From the NCBI GenBank assembly GCA_965208775.1, contig OZ242360.1:2604001-2668000 (forward strand): DNA of 64,000 bases, given 5' to 3'. Below are positions 55,340 to 64,000 of this stretch, one piece after another. The first letter of the stretch is position 1. Every line of letters starts with the position of its first letter. Source of the stretch: JAPOVO01 sp026708165. GTDB taxonomy: Bacteria > Chloroflexota > UBA11872 > VXNJ01. Below the pieces are notes generated by a model that saw only the letters and a list, made by a program, of their open reading frames with translations, was not told where the DNA came from and did not search any database. A program made the translations under genes and the position numbers.

Positions 55340-55812
55340 TCCAGCCGGAAGAAGGGATCTCTGGGACAATACTCCGCGAGGGGCGCAAAGAGATTCCCGC
55401 CAGGGATCACCTGGCCTGGGAAACTATCGACATCGCTCCGCTTGTCGAATCTGGAGACTGGTACGACCGGCTCGGAGGCAGCCCTTTCGCCTTGCAGCTG
55501 ATAGCCGATGTAGGCCCTGGGGGCCATTTACGGATTGGCGCGACGAAGACGAGCCGGTACGAGGAAGGACGGCTCTGGGTTGACGGAGCGCTCGGTTGGC
55601 CGGACCAGAACATCGAGTTCGTGGCCCACAGCGCGCCGGAAATCACACGTGGGAAGCTCTTGGCGATGTGGCACGTCTTCACATCCTATTGGCGCTGGCC
55701 CTTGCTGTATGCGGATACAGCCATCGTGATGACGTTTTTGATCTTCATCTCGATACTGCTCGTAACTATGGTCACGCCGAAGCCGGTCATCAGATCGCGT
55801 GGTAGCCGGTGA
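55276..55812 (+). CDS. 3' part of the frameshifted membrane protein
   Basis: 178 codons beginning at a GTG just after the C9 tract. VDVRIASNSIRDRPGVLVWR begins a beta-rich extracytoplasmic domain; the last third holds a transmembrane helix (ADTAIVMTFLIFISILLVTM) and a short basic tail. It has no ribosome-binding site of its own and continues the sense of the preceding frame exactly, so the two are best read as one gene. The domain looks distantly like the N-terminal domain of the sulfatase-like protein (SEVRIWAAAGFDRG). Confidence 0.65.
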   Translation: MDVRIASNSIRDRPGVLVWRLIQPEEGISGTILREGRKEIPARDHLAWETIDIAPLVESGDWYDRLGGSPFALQLIADVGPGGHLRIGATKTSRYEEGRLWVDGALGWPDQNIEFVAHSAPEITRGKLLAMWHVFTSYWRWPLLYADTAIVMTFLIFISILLVTMVTPKPVIRSRGSR

Positions 55813-56426
55813 CGCCCATGAGCTTCAGCGCCCAGCCGCTGCCGAGGTTGACGTACACCATCAGATAACGCTGGCTGCCGCTGTCCGGAGATTCAACTAA
55901 CACTTACCAAGCCGAAGAACCGCGCGTGCCAAATATAAGCTCCTCTGCCTGCGAGTCTGCCGCCTTCAGGCCTGTCAGGGTCGATATCGGCGGACTAAAA
56001 GTGTAGTAATCCTCCGAGTCGTCAAAATCGAATACCAGCAGATCGAAATCGTCAAGATGACCGCTAAGCGTGGCGTAAACAGTCACGCCGGACGGGGCGG
56101 TCTCGCCTGTCCAGTTGACATTGCGAGGGCTGGTTCGTGGAACCTCGATATCCAAACTCCCGCTGAATAGCGTCGACCTGCCCCGCGAAAACTAAGCCAA
56201 CTGGGACGCTAGTTTTGAGGCTCTTGGACTTGCTCCCGTTTCTGTACCAGTCACGCGTTCTGAGTTGCTAGCGGCCCGGCCGTCTAGCTCGCATCTGTCG
56301 AGCGCGCCTGCCTCTAACAACTCATAGGGCCAGGCTCGTAAGCAGCCGAGGCCATGGAGTCGAACGCTTTTGCGTCCTGATAGGCTTGGCGTCGAACTTT
56401 GCCAACTCAATGAAAAGGCATCCTCC
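55813..56426. other. intergenic, about 610 bp
   Basis: It contains an 83-codon minus-strand frame (55904-56155) with protein-like composition (TVYATLSGHLDDFDLLVFDF) but no ribosome-binding site or known family. This is possibly a fragment of an exported beta protein. Nothing else seen. Confidence 0.35.
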
Positions 56427-58277
56427 ATGCGTAGGCTGTTGATCGCGGCGCTCGCCGCCGGGATCCTCTCCGTCATGGCTGTGGCCATAGCGACCGCCCA
56501 CGAAGACCACGGCACCGACCAATGGCCCATGACGTGCGTCGATCTCAACGACATCGTCGAAGAGCATCTCGGTAATCCCCACAACGTCGGCATCTATCAA
56601 AACACCTTCGGCGATCAGGCAGAGGTTGCGTGTCAAAACGATCACCGCAACGACGTCATAGCCGTGTTCGGCTGGGCGATAGCTGCGGAGCCTGGCGCAT
56701 CCAGCGCTGACCTGGAGCTTGACTGGCCCACCACCTGTGTCGAGCTGAACGACATCGTTGAGGGTCATCTCGGTAACCAGGGCAATGTCGGCATCTATCA
56801 AAATACCTTCGGCAATCAGGCCGAGGCCGCCTGCCAGAACGACCATCGCGAAGACGTGCGCTCGGTCTTCGCATGGGCGATCGGCGGCGCGACGGCCAGC
56901 GCCAGCGGGCCGCGGCTGGCTGTCTATGAACTGGTTCAACGATCACAGGCAGCTGTCCGATATATCGGTACGCCAGACAGCTGCGGCAGCGGGTTCGTGG
57001 TCACGGCGGACGGTTACGCGGTGACGAACAGCCACGTGCTCGACGGCGCGCGTCAGGTCGTAGTTGGAACACTTGATGGCGAGGAGACTGATGCGACCGT
57101 CGTGGCAGACGATCCGGAACGTGATCTGGCGCTGCTGAAACTGCCCGGCGGTCCGCACCCCTTCCTCGCCTTTGGCCGATCCGCGACCCTGCAAGTGGGT
57201 GAGGATCTGATCATCCTCGGCTATCCGCTTTGCCTGGAAACGCTAACAGTCACCCGCGGCATCCTGTCCGCCCGCCATCCCGGCTGGCTTCAGACGGACG
57301 CCACAGTCAACCCCGGCAACAGCGGCGGGCCCGGTCTCGACCAGCAGGGAGGCGTGATCGGGGTCGCGACCGCGAAGCTGGGCGGCGGTGCGGTTGAGGG
57401 AGTGGAGAGCGCGAATTTCCTAATCGACGGCGATCTGGTGCGGTCGGTGGTTGACAACTGGATCATCAGCCATCGGAGGGGTGCACCCCCTGATTCCTCA
57501 CCCGTAGGAAGTGCTCCGTCAGCATCGAATGAGCCCGGTCCCGGAGACTCCCCTCCGTTGGTGGAGCCGGATTACGCTCGCGTTCAGCGCGTGGCGATCG
57601 CCCGAGGCGCACCGGAAAACCAGGCGGGCGATATCGCCGCCTCAGTAGTCCAGCGCGACGCTGTCGATGCGTTCCTGCGCGGAATCGATGACGGCGTGCA
57701 GTACGGACGGTACAACTGCCGATGGCAAAGCACGCAATGTCCGCTGGCACGCCAGAAGCCAGATCATCCGGAGTTCGAACGCGTCCGGCAGGTAGCCATA
57801 GCCCGAGGCGCTTCAGACCGCCAGGCCGACGACGTTGCCGTCTCGGTCGTCCAGCGTGGTGCCGTGGATGCGTTCCTCCGAGGGACCGATGACGGCGCGC
57901 AGTACGGGCGGTATCACTGCAAGTGGCGGAGCGCCCAATGCCCGCTTGCTCCCTTACCACCTCCGTCCGACATTCATGGGATGGGAGCAACGGTCTCCGA
58001 TTATCGGCACATTGATACTGGAACGTATGTTGCGACGGTCGAATGGTCGAATAACGGGCGCCCCTCGATCCTCTTCGACGACGTTTGCTATGCCGTATTC
58101 TTCACGGCTTATCTCTACGATGTAAATGGGAACAGAATTGAACTTGCTGACCGTCATAGCTGTGAAGGTTCCGCGCGAAAAACCTTTACCGTCGAAGGGC
58201 CCACGCAAATCTATGTCTCAGTCGATTGGGCGCATGGGAATGCCCGCTGGAAGGTGTCATTCGAGCGCCTCAACTAG
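56427..58277 (+). CDS. exported trypsin-like protease with duplicated N- and C-terminal modules
   Basis: 616 aa from the ATG at 56427, which begins a clear signal peptide (MRRLLIAALAAGILSVMAVA, cleavage after ATA or so). Two copies of a 50-residue module follow (WPMTCVDLNDIVEEHLGN..., WPTTCVELNDIVEGHLGN...). Then comes a DegP/trypsin-type domain with His in VTNSHVLDG, Asp in DPERDLALLKL and Ser in VNPGNSGGP. Next are two copies of a second module of about 58 residues (RVQRVAIARGAPENQAGDIA..., each ending in YGRYNC or YGRYHC and QCPLA), then a beta-rich tail. Conserved Cys pairs suggest disulfides outside the cell. The N-terminal module is shared with the nuclease gene 320 bp downstream. Confidence 0.88.
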   Translation: MRRLLIAALAAGILSVMAVAIATAHEDHGTDQWPMTCVDLNDIVEEHLGNPHNVGIYQNTFGDQAEVACQNDHRNDVIAVFGWAIAAEPGASSADLELDWPTTCVELNDIVEGHLGNQGNVGIYQNTFGNQAEAACQNDHREDVRSVFAWAIGGATASASGPRLAVYELVQRSQAAVRYIGTPDSCGSGFVVTADGYAVTNSHVLDGARQVVVGTLDGEETDATVVADDPERDLALLKLPGGPHPFLAFGRSATLQVGEDLIILGYPLCLETLTVTRGILSARHPGWLQTDATVNPGNSGGPGLDQQGGVIGVATAKLGGGAVEGVESANFLIDGDLVRSVVDNWIISHRRGAPPDSSPVGSAPSASNEPGPGDSPPLVEPDYARVQRVAIARGAPENQAGDIAASVVQRDAVDAFLRGIDDGVQYGRYNCRWQSTQCPLARQKPDHPEFERVRQVAIARGASDRQADDVAVSVVQRGAVDAFLRGTDDGAQYGRYHCKWRSAQCPLAPLPPPSDIHGMGATVSDYRHIDTGTYVATVEWSNNGRPSILFDDVCYAVFFTAYLYDVNGNRIELADRHSCEGSARKTFTVEGPTQIYVSVDWAHGNARWKVSFERLN

Positions 58278-58598
58278 CTATTCAGAAAGGAAATTTCCCC
58301 GATTGCAACGATCGCTAACCGAACTGTCGACTCGTTGCAGGTGTTGCCTTGGCTCGAGCGTGCGGCCACCACGGAGGAGGTCAACTACTTGCTCGCGGAG
58401 CACCTTGACCGCCTAACCATCGCTTTGGAGTGCTGGCACGACACCGTGAGGCTGCTACCACCCGTTGGGATCCGACCTATACATCGGTAGGATGCTTTTG
58501 CTCTATACGCAGCCGCACCGTAATCAGATAGCTGGTAGCAGGGATTACGGAGTCAACCGTTTGGGCGTCTCCTCAGGCTTAGCGCTGGGCATTGCCAA
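58278..58598. other. intergenic, 321 bp, with a possible short reading frame
   Basis: On the plus strand 58302-58490 is open for 62 codons with protein-like composition (ATTEEVNYLLAEHLDRLTIA), but it has no ATG near its beginning (ATT, or internal TTG/GTG). It is more likely a gene fragment than a gene. Confidence 0.3.
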
Positions 58599-59834
58599 TT
58601 GAAACTAACGTCATCCTATACCGGCAGGCTAGTTCTGGCGGCGCTTACGGCCGGAATCCTCCTATTGGGGGCCGTCGCCATAACCACCGCCCACGAGGAC
58701 CACAGCACCGACGAGTGGCCCATGACCTGCGTCGACCTCAACGACATCGTCGAAGAGCATCTCGGCAACCCCCACAACGTCGGCATCTACCAAAACACCT
58801 TCGGCGATCAGGCCGAGGCCGCCTGTCAGATCGACCACCACAACGACGTCATAGCCGTATTCGGCTGGGCAATTGCAGACGAGACGGGCGGGCAAATGGA
58901 AGCCGCCGACCTGGAGCTTGACTGGCCCACCACCTGCGTCGAGCTAAACGACATCGTCGAGGGCCATCTCGGCAACCGCGGCAACGTCGCCATCTATCAG
59001 AACACCTTCGGCGACCAGGCAGAGGCCGCCTGCCAAAACGACCACCGCAACGACGTGCGCTCCGTCTTCGCCTGGGCCATCGGAACGACCGGCGTGAATC
59101 CCTCGGTGCCAACGCCTCCGCTGCACGCGGATCCCACAGCGCCTCCTGCGACGACCGGTCAGCAGACTTGGCGAGGACTCGTGGTCGCGTCCGAGGATCG
59201 GTGTTCACCGTACGATCCCGACGACTATCCGTATTCTCAGTCCGTCGAGCAGCAGATCGTCCAGAATATGGGCGGCATCATCTACGGCCCCTACACGGCG
59301 ACGTGGTTCGACAGCACGTCCCAAACGGACATTGAGCACATCGTTGCGCGCTCCGAGGCCCACGACAGCGGTCTGTGCGCCGCGTCTGCTGAGACCAAGC
59401 GGCGGTTTGGATCCGACCTTCTGAATCTGACGCTGGCCAGCCCTGCGGTAAACCGTCACCAAAAGAGCGGCCATGATGCGGCCGAATGGCTCCCGGACCA
59501 GAACCGTTGCTGGTTCGCGAACCGTGTCGTCGAGGTACGCCGACGCTACGGCCTAACGGTCGATCAGCATGAACGGGACGCGCTTGATACCGTCCTGTCG
59601 GGCTGCACATCGACCGAACTCGTGGTCCAATCCAGCCCGACCCAAACGACGGCCCCGGTAGCCACTCCCGGCGGTGGTCCCACGGTCGATGCGCTCGCAC
59701 TGTACGACGACAACGGAGACGGCCGGATCACCTGCGCGGAAGCGCGTCGGCACAACATCGCCCCCGTTCACAGCGACCATCCCGCATATCCATACATGGA
59801 CGACCGGGACGGCGACGGGATCGTTTGCGAATGA
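58599..59834 (+). CDS. exported HNH-type nuclease with duplicated N-terminal module and C-terminal Excalibur motif
   Basis: 411 aa. TTG start, then a signal peptide (RLVLAALTAGILLLGAVAIT). Two copies of the same 50-residue module as in the protease follow (residues about 40-92 and 107-160). A nuclease domain lies at 190-350 with the core DIEHIVARSEAHDSGLC and SDLLNLTLASPAVNRHQKSG, the Asp-His and Asn-x(n)-His pattern of DUF1524/GmrSD-type HNH enzymes. The C-terminus, DNGDGRITCAEA ... YMDDRDGDGIVCE, is an Excalibur-type calcium-binding end. It is predicted to act outside the cell on DNA or RNA. With the protease it forms a pair of effectors on a common export/anchor module. Confidence 0.87.
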   Translation: MKLTSSYTGRLVLAALTAGILLLGAVAITTAHEDHSTDEWPMTCVDLNDIVEEHLGNPHNVGIYQNTFGDQAEAACQIDHHNDVIAVFGWAIADETGGQMEAADLELDWPTTCVELNDIVEGHLGNRGNVAIYQNTFGDQAEAACQNDHRNDVRSVFAWAIGTTGVNPSVPTPPLHADPTAPPATTGQQTWRGLVVASEDRCSPYDPDDYPYSQSVEQQIVQNMGGIIYGPYTATWFDSTSQTDIEHIVARSEAHDSGLCAASAETKRRFGSDLLNLTLASPAVNRHQKSGHDAAEWLPDQNRCWFANRVVEVRRRYGLTVDQHERDALDTVLSGCTSTELVVQSSPTQTTAPVATPGGGPTVDALALYDDNGDGRITCAEARRHNIAPVHSDHPAYPYMDDRDGDGIVCE

Positions 59835-60120
59835 TGCCGGCTGACCCGCCTGCCGAGAACCCGTACCGGAGGAATGTTCGAATTCGGGCCACGCTGAGGC
59901 TCGGCGCTGGCAAGCTGCAGGCGTACTCCGGAGCAGGTCCAAGTGCTGCGTCCCGGTTGCCGGTTTTGGTTTGGCGTGCGGCGGGACCGCTGCATCAAAC
60001 GACGGAGCAGGAAGGCTCATGAGGCCGTCGATGCCGTCTTGACGTACCACCTAATCCGCGGATTCGACCGGCTGCCCAAGGTCTCGGATCCAATCGGAGC
60101 CGACGGACAAGACGTGCCGT

Positions 60121-60525
60121 CTACGCAAACGGGTTCAGTGTGGGCACGCCCGTCGGCTCGAAGTGTTGGAGGTTGCCGGTAACGACCGTCAGGCCGTGTT
60201 CAAGCGCCGTGGCGGCGATGAGCAGGTCCGCGCTGTCGTGCCCGAGAGTCGCGGACAGCTGGCCCCAGCGCCGCGCCGTGGCGGCATCGACGAGCAGAAT
60301 GCGGTCACCGTACCAAGCCAGCACACGGTCTAGCCAAATAGCCAGTTCGTGGGCGAAAGCCGGGTCGCGTCGCCGCTGCTGCGTAATGCCCCGCTCCACT
60401 TCTCCCACAGTAACAACGCTCAGATACAAGTCCGCCGTGCGTTGCGCCGACACCCAGGCGACTGTCTTGGGATTTCGCTCGCGCCTGCGGAGCGCCGACA
60501 GAACGTCGGTGTCGAGGAGAAACAC
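60121..60525 (-). CDS. PIN-domain toxin (VapC/FitB-like), copy 2
   Basis: 134 aa. Same acidic residues as copy 1 (LLDTDVLSAL, VGEVERG, SADLLIAATALEHGL). It differs from copy 1 at about 11 positions, none of them in the active-site motifs except Gly to Ser next to the last Asp. GTG start shared with the antitoxin stop. Both copies look functional, so cross-inhibition between the two modules is possible. Confidence 0.9.
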   Translation of the reverse strand: MFLLDTDVLSALRRRERNPKTVAWVSAQRTADLYLSVVTVGEVERGITQQRRRDPAFAHELAIWLDRVLAWYGDRILLVDAATARRWGQLSATLGHDSADLLIAATALEHGLTVVTGNLQHFEPTGVPTLNPFA

Positions 60526-60779
60526 TAGAAGCCCGGTGGCCTGGCGGGAATCGCCAGCCGCTCGAACTCCTTGTCGTCCTGAGGGATCTCAAGCAGCAGT
60601 TCACCGAGGGTGGGAGCGTTGGACCTCTCCAGGTTACAAAGTCGCTCGTACTCCTCCGTCGCCAACACGACCACCGCGGGCTGTCCCCGGCGAGTAACCA
60701 GCTGGGGTTCGCCCGCCAACGCGGCGCTGACCACCGCGCTGAATCTGTTCTTCGCGTCCTGTAGGGGCCACTCCGCCAT
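60525..60779 (-). CDS. Phd/YefM-type antitoxin, copy 2
   Basis: 84 aa, eight differences from copy 1, four of them in the C-terminal toxin-binding half (A to P, Q to K, S to A, D to A and L to P towards the end). Changes concentrated there could alter partner choice between the two modules. GGAGGT four bases before the ATG. Confidence 0.9.
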   Translation of the reverse strand: MAEWPLQDAKNRFSAVVSAALAGEPQLVTRRGQPAVVVLATEEYERLCNLERSNAPTLGELLLEIPQDDKEFERLAIPARPPGF

Positions 60780-60791
60780 CACGACCTCCGG

Positions 60792-60814
60792 CTAGCTTTC
60801 CTAGCTAGATTTTA
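60792..60814 (-). promoter_or_regulatory. toxin-antitoxin operator and -10 box, copy 2
   Basis: CTAGCTT-TCC-TAGCTAG at 60792-60808 is the same inverted repeat as at 21168, with one mismatch in the left arm; TAAAAT again follows on the minus strand. The mismatch may weaken repression of this copy. Confidence 0.6.
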
Positions 60815-61430
60815 CGGCAACTCGGCGTCCGATGACTCCGATAGTCAGCTGCCGATCCCCTCCAAAGGGTCAGTCTGGCCGATCTGAACTTCGGTGTTGG
60901 CAGGCGACGCTCGCGGATCAACAGTCGCTACACATAGGCTTGGTCGAAGCGGCTCTAGACCCTATCAGTCGATGGGGCCGGGGGATTTCCGCTTCGCAGA
61001 CTACGTGAAGGCGGGATCGTCGGTAGCCGTGCTATTCCTTGCGGCGCTGTTCTTGGCAGCGGAATATGAGGATGTCGCAGCCAATTGAGCGCACGTCCAG
61101 CCGCCGTTTACCCGCATTCTGTTTCAGCCACCCTTCAGGGAACGACCGTAGCGGCTGGGAGTGTTCGTGCGCCCGTGCATTCCGACGACCCGATAGCCCT
61201 TGCGGTGCAGCAGTTCGGCGAGATAGGAACCGTCTCGTCCGGTTACGCCTGTAATCAATGGCGTGGGCAATGTTCCGGTAGACCTCCTGCTCCTGATGCC
61301 GGAGCCAGTTCAGGTATGGAAGGCGGACTCGGCAAAAGCGGGCGCTGGCGGGCGTCGAGCGCCGCCGGTCTGTATGACGTAGATCACGCCGAGACTGCGC
61401 ATTCGTGACTGAGCAATTTTTCGTGGCAAG
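60815..61430. other. intergenic, about 615 bp, with repeat remnants
   Basis: The first 120 bp are the flank shared with the other toxin-antitoxin copy; 61045-61158 is the repeat shared with the zinc-ribbon gene. In the remainder I see no gene. Two decayed duplications abut here. Confidence 0.5.
61030..61088 (+). pseudogene. 3' stump of a second zinc-ribbon gene
   Basis: Encodes ALFLAAEYEDVAAN before a TGA, matching TAMFLAAEYQGVAPK at the end of the protein at 53286-53495. The four-Cys part is missing. The DNA similarity continues past the stop. Confidence 0.65.
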
Positions 61431-64000
61431 TCACCTTGACGGCAGATTGAAGATGTAAGGCTCAGGAGCCGTCCACAAGATCTTCGTTTGGCCGTCCCCG
61501 TACTGATGTTCAAATAGCGCGAAACGAGAAATCACCTCCCAGTCTTTTCCAAAAGCGATCTCGAAACGTCTGGGACCATCGAAATCCATCCGGCGGGCGA
61601 AGGAAGACTTCACGACTCTGCCATCTATGGTTTCGATCAGCTCCCTCCGTTCAATCAGATACTCCAGGTTGATCACTTGAGCCAGGGAGGGCAGGGGCAT
61701 GCCGCTCACCCAAAATCCATGGGTATTGGACTCGTGGTACGTGGCGCCGACGTTGAGCCCTTGCAGACCTGGATTGGCGAAACTGACTATGGCTCTGATC
61801 TTTGAGCCGTCCGCTTCGGCTCGGACGCTTATCGACGCGCGCGCGTCGGCGGTGATCGAAGCATCCACGTCAACGCCCGCGTCCACGGCCCGGACAAGAA
61901 ACACCTGGACCGGATCGTACCCCTGGGGTTTCACGCTGACTGCGTAGGGCGTTGGATGAAGGTCGGACACTATCCAATGTAACCCCGGCTCCATCACATA
62001 GTCCGTCGATTGTCCGTCGATCTCGACGCTGACGCCGGCGTTGACCGCAGCCGGATTCAAGACGCCCAGCAATACGCGGCGACTCTTTCCGGAAGCACGA
62101 CTCACTGTCTCAGGGTCAGATGAAATCCCGTCCGAGGCCACGGTTACGACGAATGGACGCGTCCTGGAAAAGAAGCTGGAGTCCCCAAAGGAACTCGCCA
62201 CCTCGGCACCGGTCATGATATCGATGGCTCTATGGCGGTAAAGCGCTAGCGTTCCATGAGGGGTCAGATTCTCGCCTGGCAGGAAGCCGTGGATTCGAGC
62301 ATCCTGATGACTACCGAGGATGAAAAAGTCGGGATCGGCCGGCATCTTCTTTACGTTTTGTGAGAATGCTGTCGTGCGGCCCGCGGTGAAGTAGTTTCGA
62401 CCGTACAGCTCGGCTCCAAGAATGGCGGCAGTGCGGGCGCTCCAGAGCCATTGCGCGTGGGACTCGAAGTGAAACGCCAGCGTGATGGGTCTGAATCTGG
62501 TGCTGCCGGGAACCAACGGATATTGGAAGTGAGGCGAGAGTCTTACGGTCGCCCCCTCGGGCACGGAGCGGGCGATTCGGCGGGCCTCGTGCACGATTTC
62601 GCCGGGCATATTCCACGTGAACCCCGTCCAATACCATCGGAAAGTTTGAACGGTGTTGACGGCGGTGAGGGCGCCCACCAACAGCAGGACTGCGGCACTG
62701 AGAACTCGCAGGCTTGCCATCGGACCATAGCGGGCCATGGCTCGCGGCCAGGCGGCAACAGCGGGGCGGCCGATACCGGTCCAGGCTGCGACAAGACCCG
62801 CCGCGAGCAGAGAGTCACCGAAGAACGCGACATACGACAGCGTCTTAAAGTAGCCGTACTGATATCCGGCGCCCTTCCAGACCCAGAGCCCAAATCCAAA
62901 GAAAGTCGCCGCCAAAATCCAGGCAGGCGACCTTTCGCCGCGCATTTTCACAAGCCCTACGGCTGCCAGCGCCAGAAAACCAATCCATGCTGTCAGTTCG
63001 AGGCTTTGCAGGGCCCTCCACAGTTCGGCCCCAAGCAGACGCTCCATTCCCTCGGGATCGTGGACCATGTGGTAGGCGCGGATGCCGGTTGAGGTGCGAA
63101 GAGGCGGGAATGACAGGTCCCCCCACGCGTTCCCGAATAGACCGTTGAGGTCGCTGGCCAGAGTGGTAATTTGCGGCAAGGCCCATTTGAGAAACTGAAA
63201 TAGCCCGGGGAACCCCGCGACGATCCCGGCGACTCCCATGACTAGCACGGTTCGAAGCCTGCCGGCGCGTGGGCTTTTCGAGAGCGCCAGTATCAAAGCC
63301 AGCGGTGCGGCTGTGGCGGCGAACATGCCGCTTATACCCCAGAAGTAGGACGTCAGCAGGCCAGCCGAAACCCAACCGGCCAGTATTGCCGGTCTGACGC
63401 CGCCGTGGCGTATGGCCGCAATCACTGCGCCGAACGCCAGGGGCAAGAAAGCGAACGCGACCGTGTGCGGGCCGAATCCCATGGAGCTGAACCAAAGCGG
63501 CAATCCATTCAGCCCATAGAGACCGGCTGCCAGGAAGGACGTCTTTGGGCCCTGGTCCAGTCCTACCCTCGCAAACAGGAATACGGAAACGACGGAAAGT
63601 CCAAGCAGGAGATAGATCGTGGGCATGTAGGCGAGGAAGGTGGGCGTGCGTGAGACGATGCTTGCGAGCGACAGGGTATAGACGAATCCTTGGCCCCTGG
63701 ACCTGAAACGGTCGGACTGTTCCAGTTCGAGGAACGGGCCGTCGGTCGCGCCGCTCATGGTGGCAGGAGAGTGCTTTAGATGCTCGGCGTAGGGATAGTA
63801 GAGGTCTTCATCGATGTTGAGCGCCAGGAGTCCGAGGGAGTCGTCGCGGGCATGAGGCAGAACCGCGACTATGAAAAGCAGCAGACCGACAATGGCGGAT
63901 AAGGCGATCCACCGGTCGCCGAAGTCCCAACGGACGGTCCGGAATCGTCTCAGCGTAACCGCAGCGCCTAGAACCCCGAGCCCTAGAAGCAGCCAGAATA
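61431..64000 (-). CDS. GT-C-like membrane glycosyltransferase, 5' end beyond the window
   Basis: The frame is open through the right edge. The ATG at 63758 is not the start, because the upstream codons encode conserved membrane protein sequence: a hydrophobic helix (LSAIVGLLLFIVAVLPHA), then LALNIDEDLYYPYAEHLKHS, the first extracytoplasmic loop with an acidic motif typical of GT-C enzymes. At least nine further helices follow (for example YLLLGLSVVSVFLFARVGL, AILAGWVSAGLLTSYFWG, LRTVLVMGVAGIVAGFPGLF). A C-terminal beta-rich domain of about 350 residues lies outside the membrane. GT-C enzymes use lipid-linked sugars to build envelope glycans or glycoproteins. Donor and acceptor cannot be told. 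At least 856 aa in the window. Confidence 0.75.
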   Translation of the reverse strand, partial: FWLLLGLGVLGAAVTLRRFRTVRWDFGDRWIALSAIVGLLLFIVAVLPHARDDSLGLLALNIDEDLYYPYAEHLKHSPATMSGATDGPFLELEQSDRFRSRGQGFVYTLSLASIVSRTPTFLAYMPTIYLLLGLSVVSVFLFARVGLDQGPKTSFLAAGLYGLNGLPLWFSSMGFGPHTVAFAFLPLAFGAVIAAIRHGGVRPAILAGWVSAGLLTSYFWGISGMFAATAAPLALILALSKSPRAGRLRTVLVMGVAGIVAGFPGLFQFLKWALPQITTLASDLNGLFGNAWGDLSFPPLRTSTGIRAYHMVHDPEGMERLLGAELWRALQSLELTAWIGFLALAAVGLVKMRGERSPAWILAATFFGFGLWVWKGAGYQYGYFKTLSYVAFFGDSLLAAGLVAAWTGIGRPAVAAWPRAMARYGPMASLRVLSAAVLLLVGALTAVNTVQTFRWYWTGFTWNMPGEIVHEARRIARSVPEGATVRLSPHFQYPLVPGSTRFRPITLAFHFESHAQWLWSARTAAILGAELYGRNYFTAGRTTAFSQNVKKMPADPDFFILGSHQDARIHGFLPGENLTPHGTLALYRHRAIDIMTGAEVASSFGDSSFFSRTRPFVVTVASDGISSDPETVSRASGKSRRVLLGVLNPAAVNAGVSVEIDGQSTDYVMEPGLHWIVSDLHPTPYAVSVKPQGYDPVQVFLVRAVDAGVDVDASITADARASISVRAEADGSKIRAIVSFANPGLQGLNVGATYHESNTHGFWVSGMPLPSLAQVINLEYLIERRELIETIDGRVVKSSFARRMDFDGPRRFEIAFGKDWEVISRFALFEHQYGDGQTKILWTAPEPYIFNLPSR

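Larger units (their letters stand above)
60092..60935. repeat. long direct repeat carrying the toxin-antitoxin module, copy 2
   Basis: Counterpart of 20466-21310, same orientation, 39.6 kb apart. Matching includes non-coding flanks (GGAGCCGACGGA before the toxin stop; CCGATGACTCCG and GGCAGGCGACGCTCGCGGAT after the antitoxin). Confidence 0.85.

Overview
The window is GC-rich bacterial chromosome with dense, mostly short intergenic gaps. I see no rRNA or tRNA gene, so taxonomy rests on weak evidence. The one-polypeptide histidine kinase + receiver + winged-helix protein, the GT-C and sulfatase-like membrane proteins and the very high defence density would fit an uncultured Chloroflexota-like (Dehalococcoidia/SAR202-type, possibly host- or sponge-associated) bacterium. 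This is inference, not a call.

Layout. (1) 0-1.1 kb: 3' part of a glucose/sorbosone-dehydrogenase-type secreted enzyme. (2) 1.5-6.7 kb: three separate minus-strand genes that look like stress or defence effectors: a SIR2-like protein, a Fic AMP-transferase carrying its own inhibitory motif, and a 532-aa unknown with a C-terminal HEPN-like RX4H motif. (3) 6.9-20.3 kb: a complete type I-E CRISPR-Cas locus, all read on the minus strand (cas3-cse1-cse2-cas7-cas5-cas6e-hairpin-cas1-cas2-leader-array). The array has about 71 repeats, with a decayed distal end at 6.9 kb, an internal two-spacer duplication and a pair of near-identical spacers that differ at the seed end. (4) 20.5-22.9 kb: a PIN/Phd toxin-antitoxin pair, a double HARE-HTH Mrr-type endonuclease and a small protein. 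(5) 23.2-31.2 kb: an overlapping three-gene operon (ParB-like + DNA methylase, small Cys/His protein, 549-aa unknown), then a 1340-aa HTH + PD-(D/E)XK-like + STAND NTPase protein resembling Avs-type defence ATPases. (6) 31.2-34.9 kb: a large serine recombinase next to a tyrosine recombinase, with a non-coding strip beside them. (7) 35.0-45.7 kb: an expanded type I restriction-modification operon, hsdM-hsdS-[HEPN-like]-[unknown]-UvrD helicase-(DUF3800 remnant)-mntA-hepT-hsdR-YgjP-like metallopeptidase. The 3' end of hsdS occurs three times, once after each cargo gene.

(8) 46-61.4 kb: envelope and secreted functions mixed with decayed duplicates. There is a membrane sulfatase-like protein and a hybrid GAF-PAS-kinase-receiver-wHTH protein, each with a pseudogene copy beside it; a small zinc-ribbon protein; a membrane protein split by a frameshift at a C9 tract; and two exported proteins (trypsin-like protease, HNH-type nuclease) sharing the same duplicated N-terminal domain. 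A second copy of the PIN/Phd module (about 90% identical at protein level by eye) lies at 60.1-60.8 kb in the same orientation as the first. (9) 61.4 kb to the right edge: a GT-C-like membrane glycosyltransferase running off the window.

How the parts fit. From 1.5 to 45.7 kb this is a defence island. It combines adaptive immunity (CRISPR I-E), restriction (type I, Mrr-like), candidate abortive-infection effectors (SIR2-like, Fic, STAND-nuclease, HEPN proteins) and toxin-antitoxin modules, with two recombinases in its middle. The most unusual structures are the triplicated hsdS 3' ends with small cargo genes between them, the HTH-nuclease-STAND protein with tandem TATAAT repeats at its promoter, and a cas3 gene whose conserved N-terminus can only be reached from an ATC codon. 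All functional statements come from reading motifs by eye; no database search was possible.
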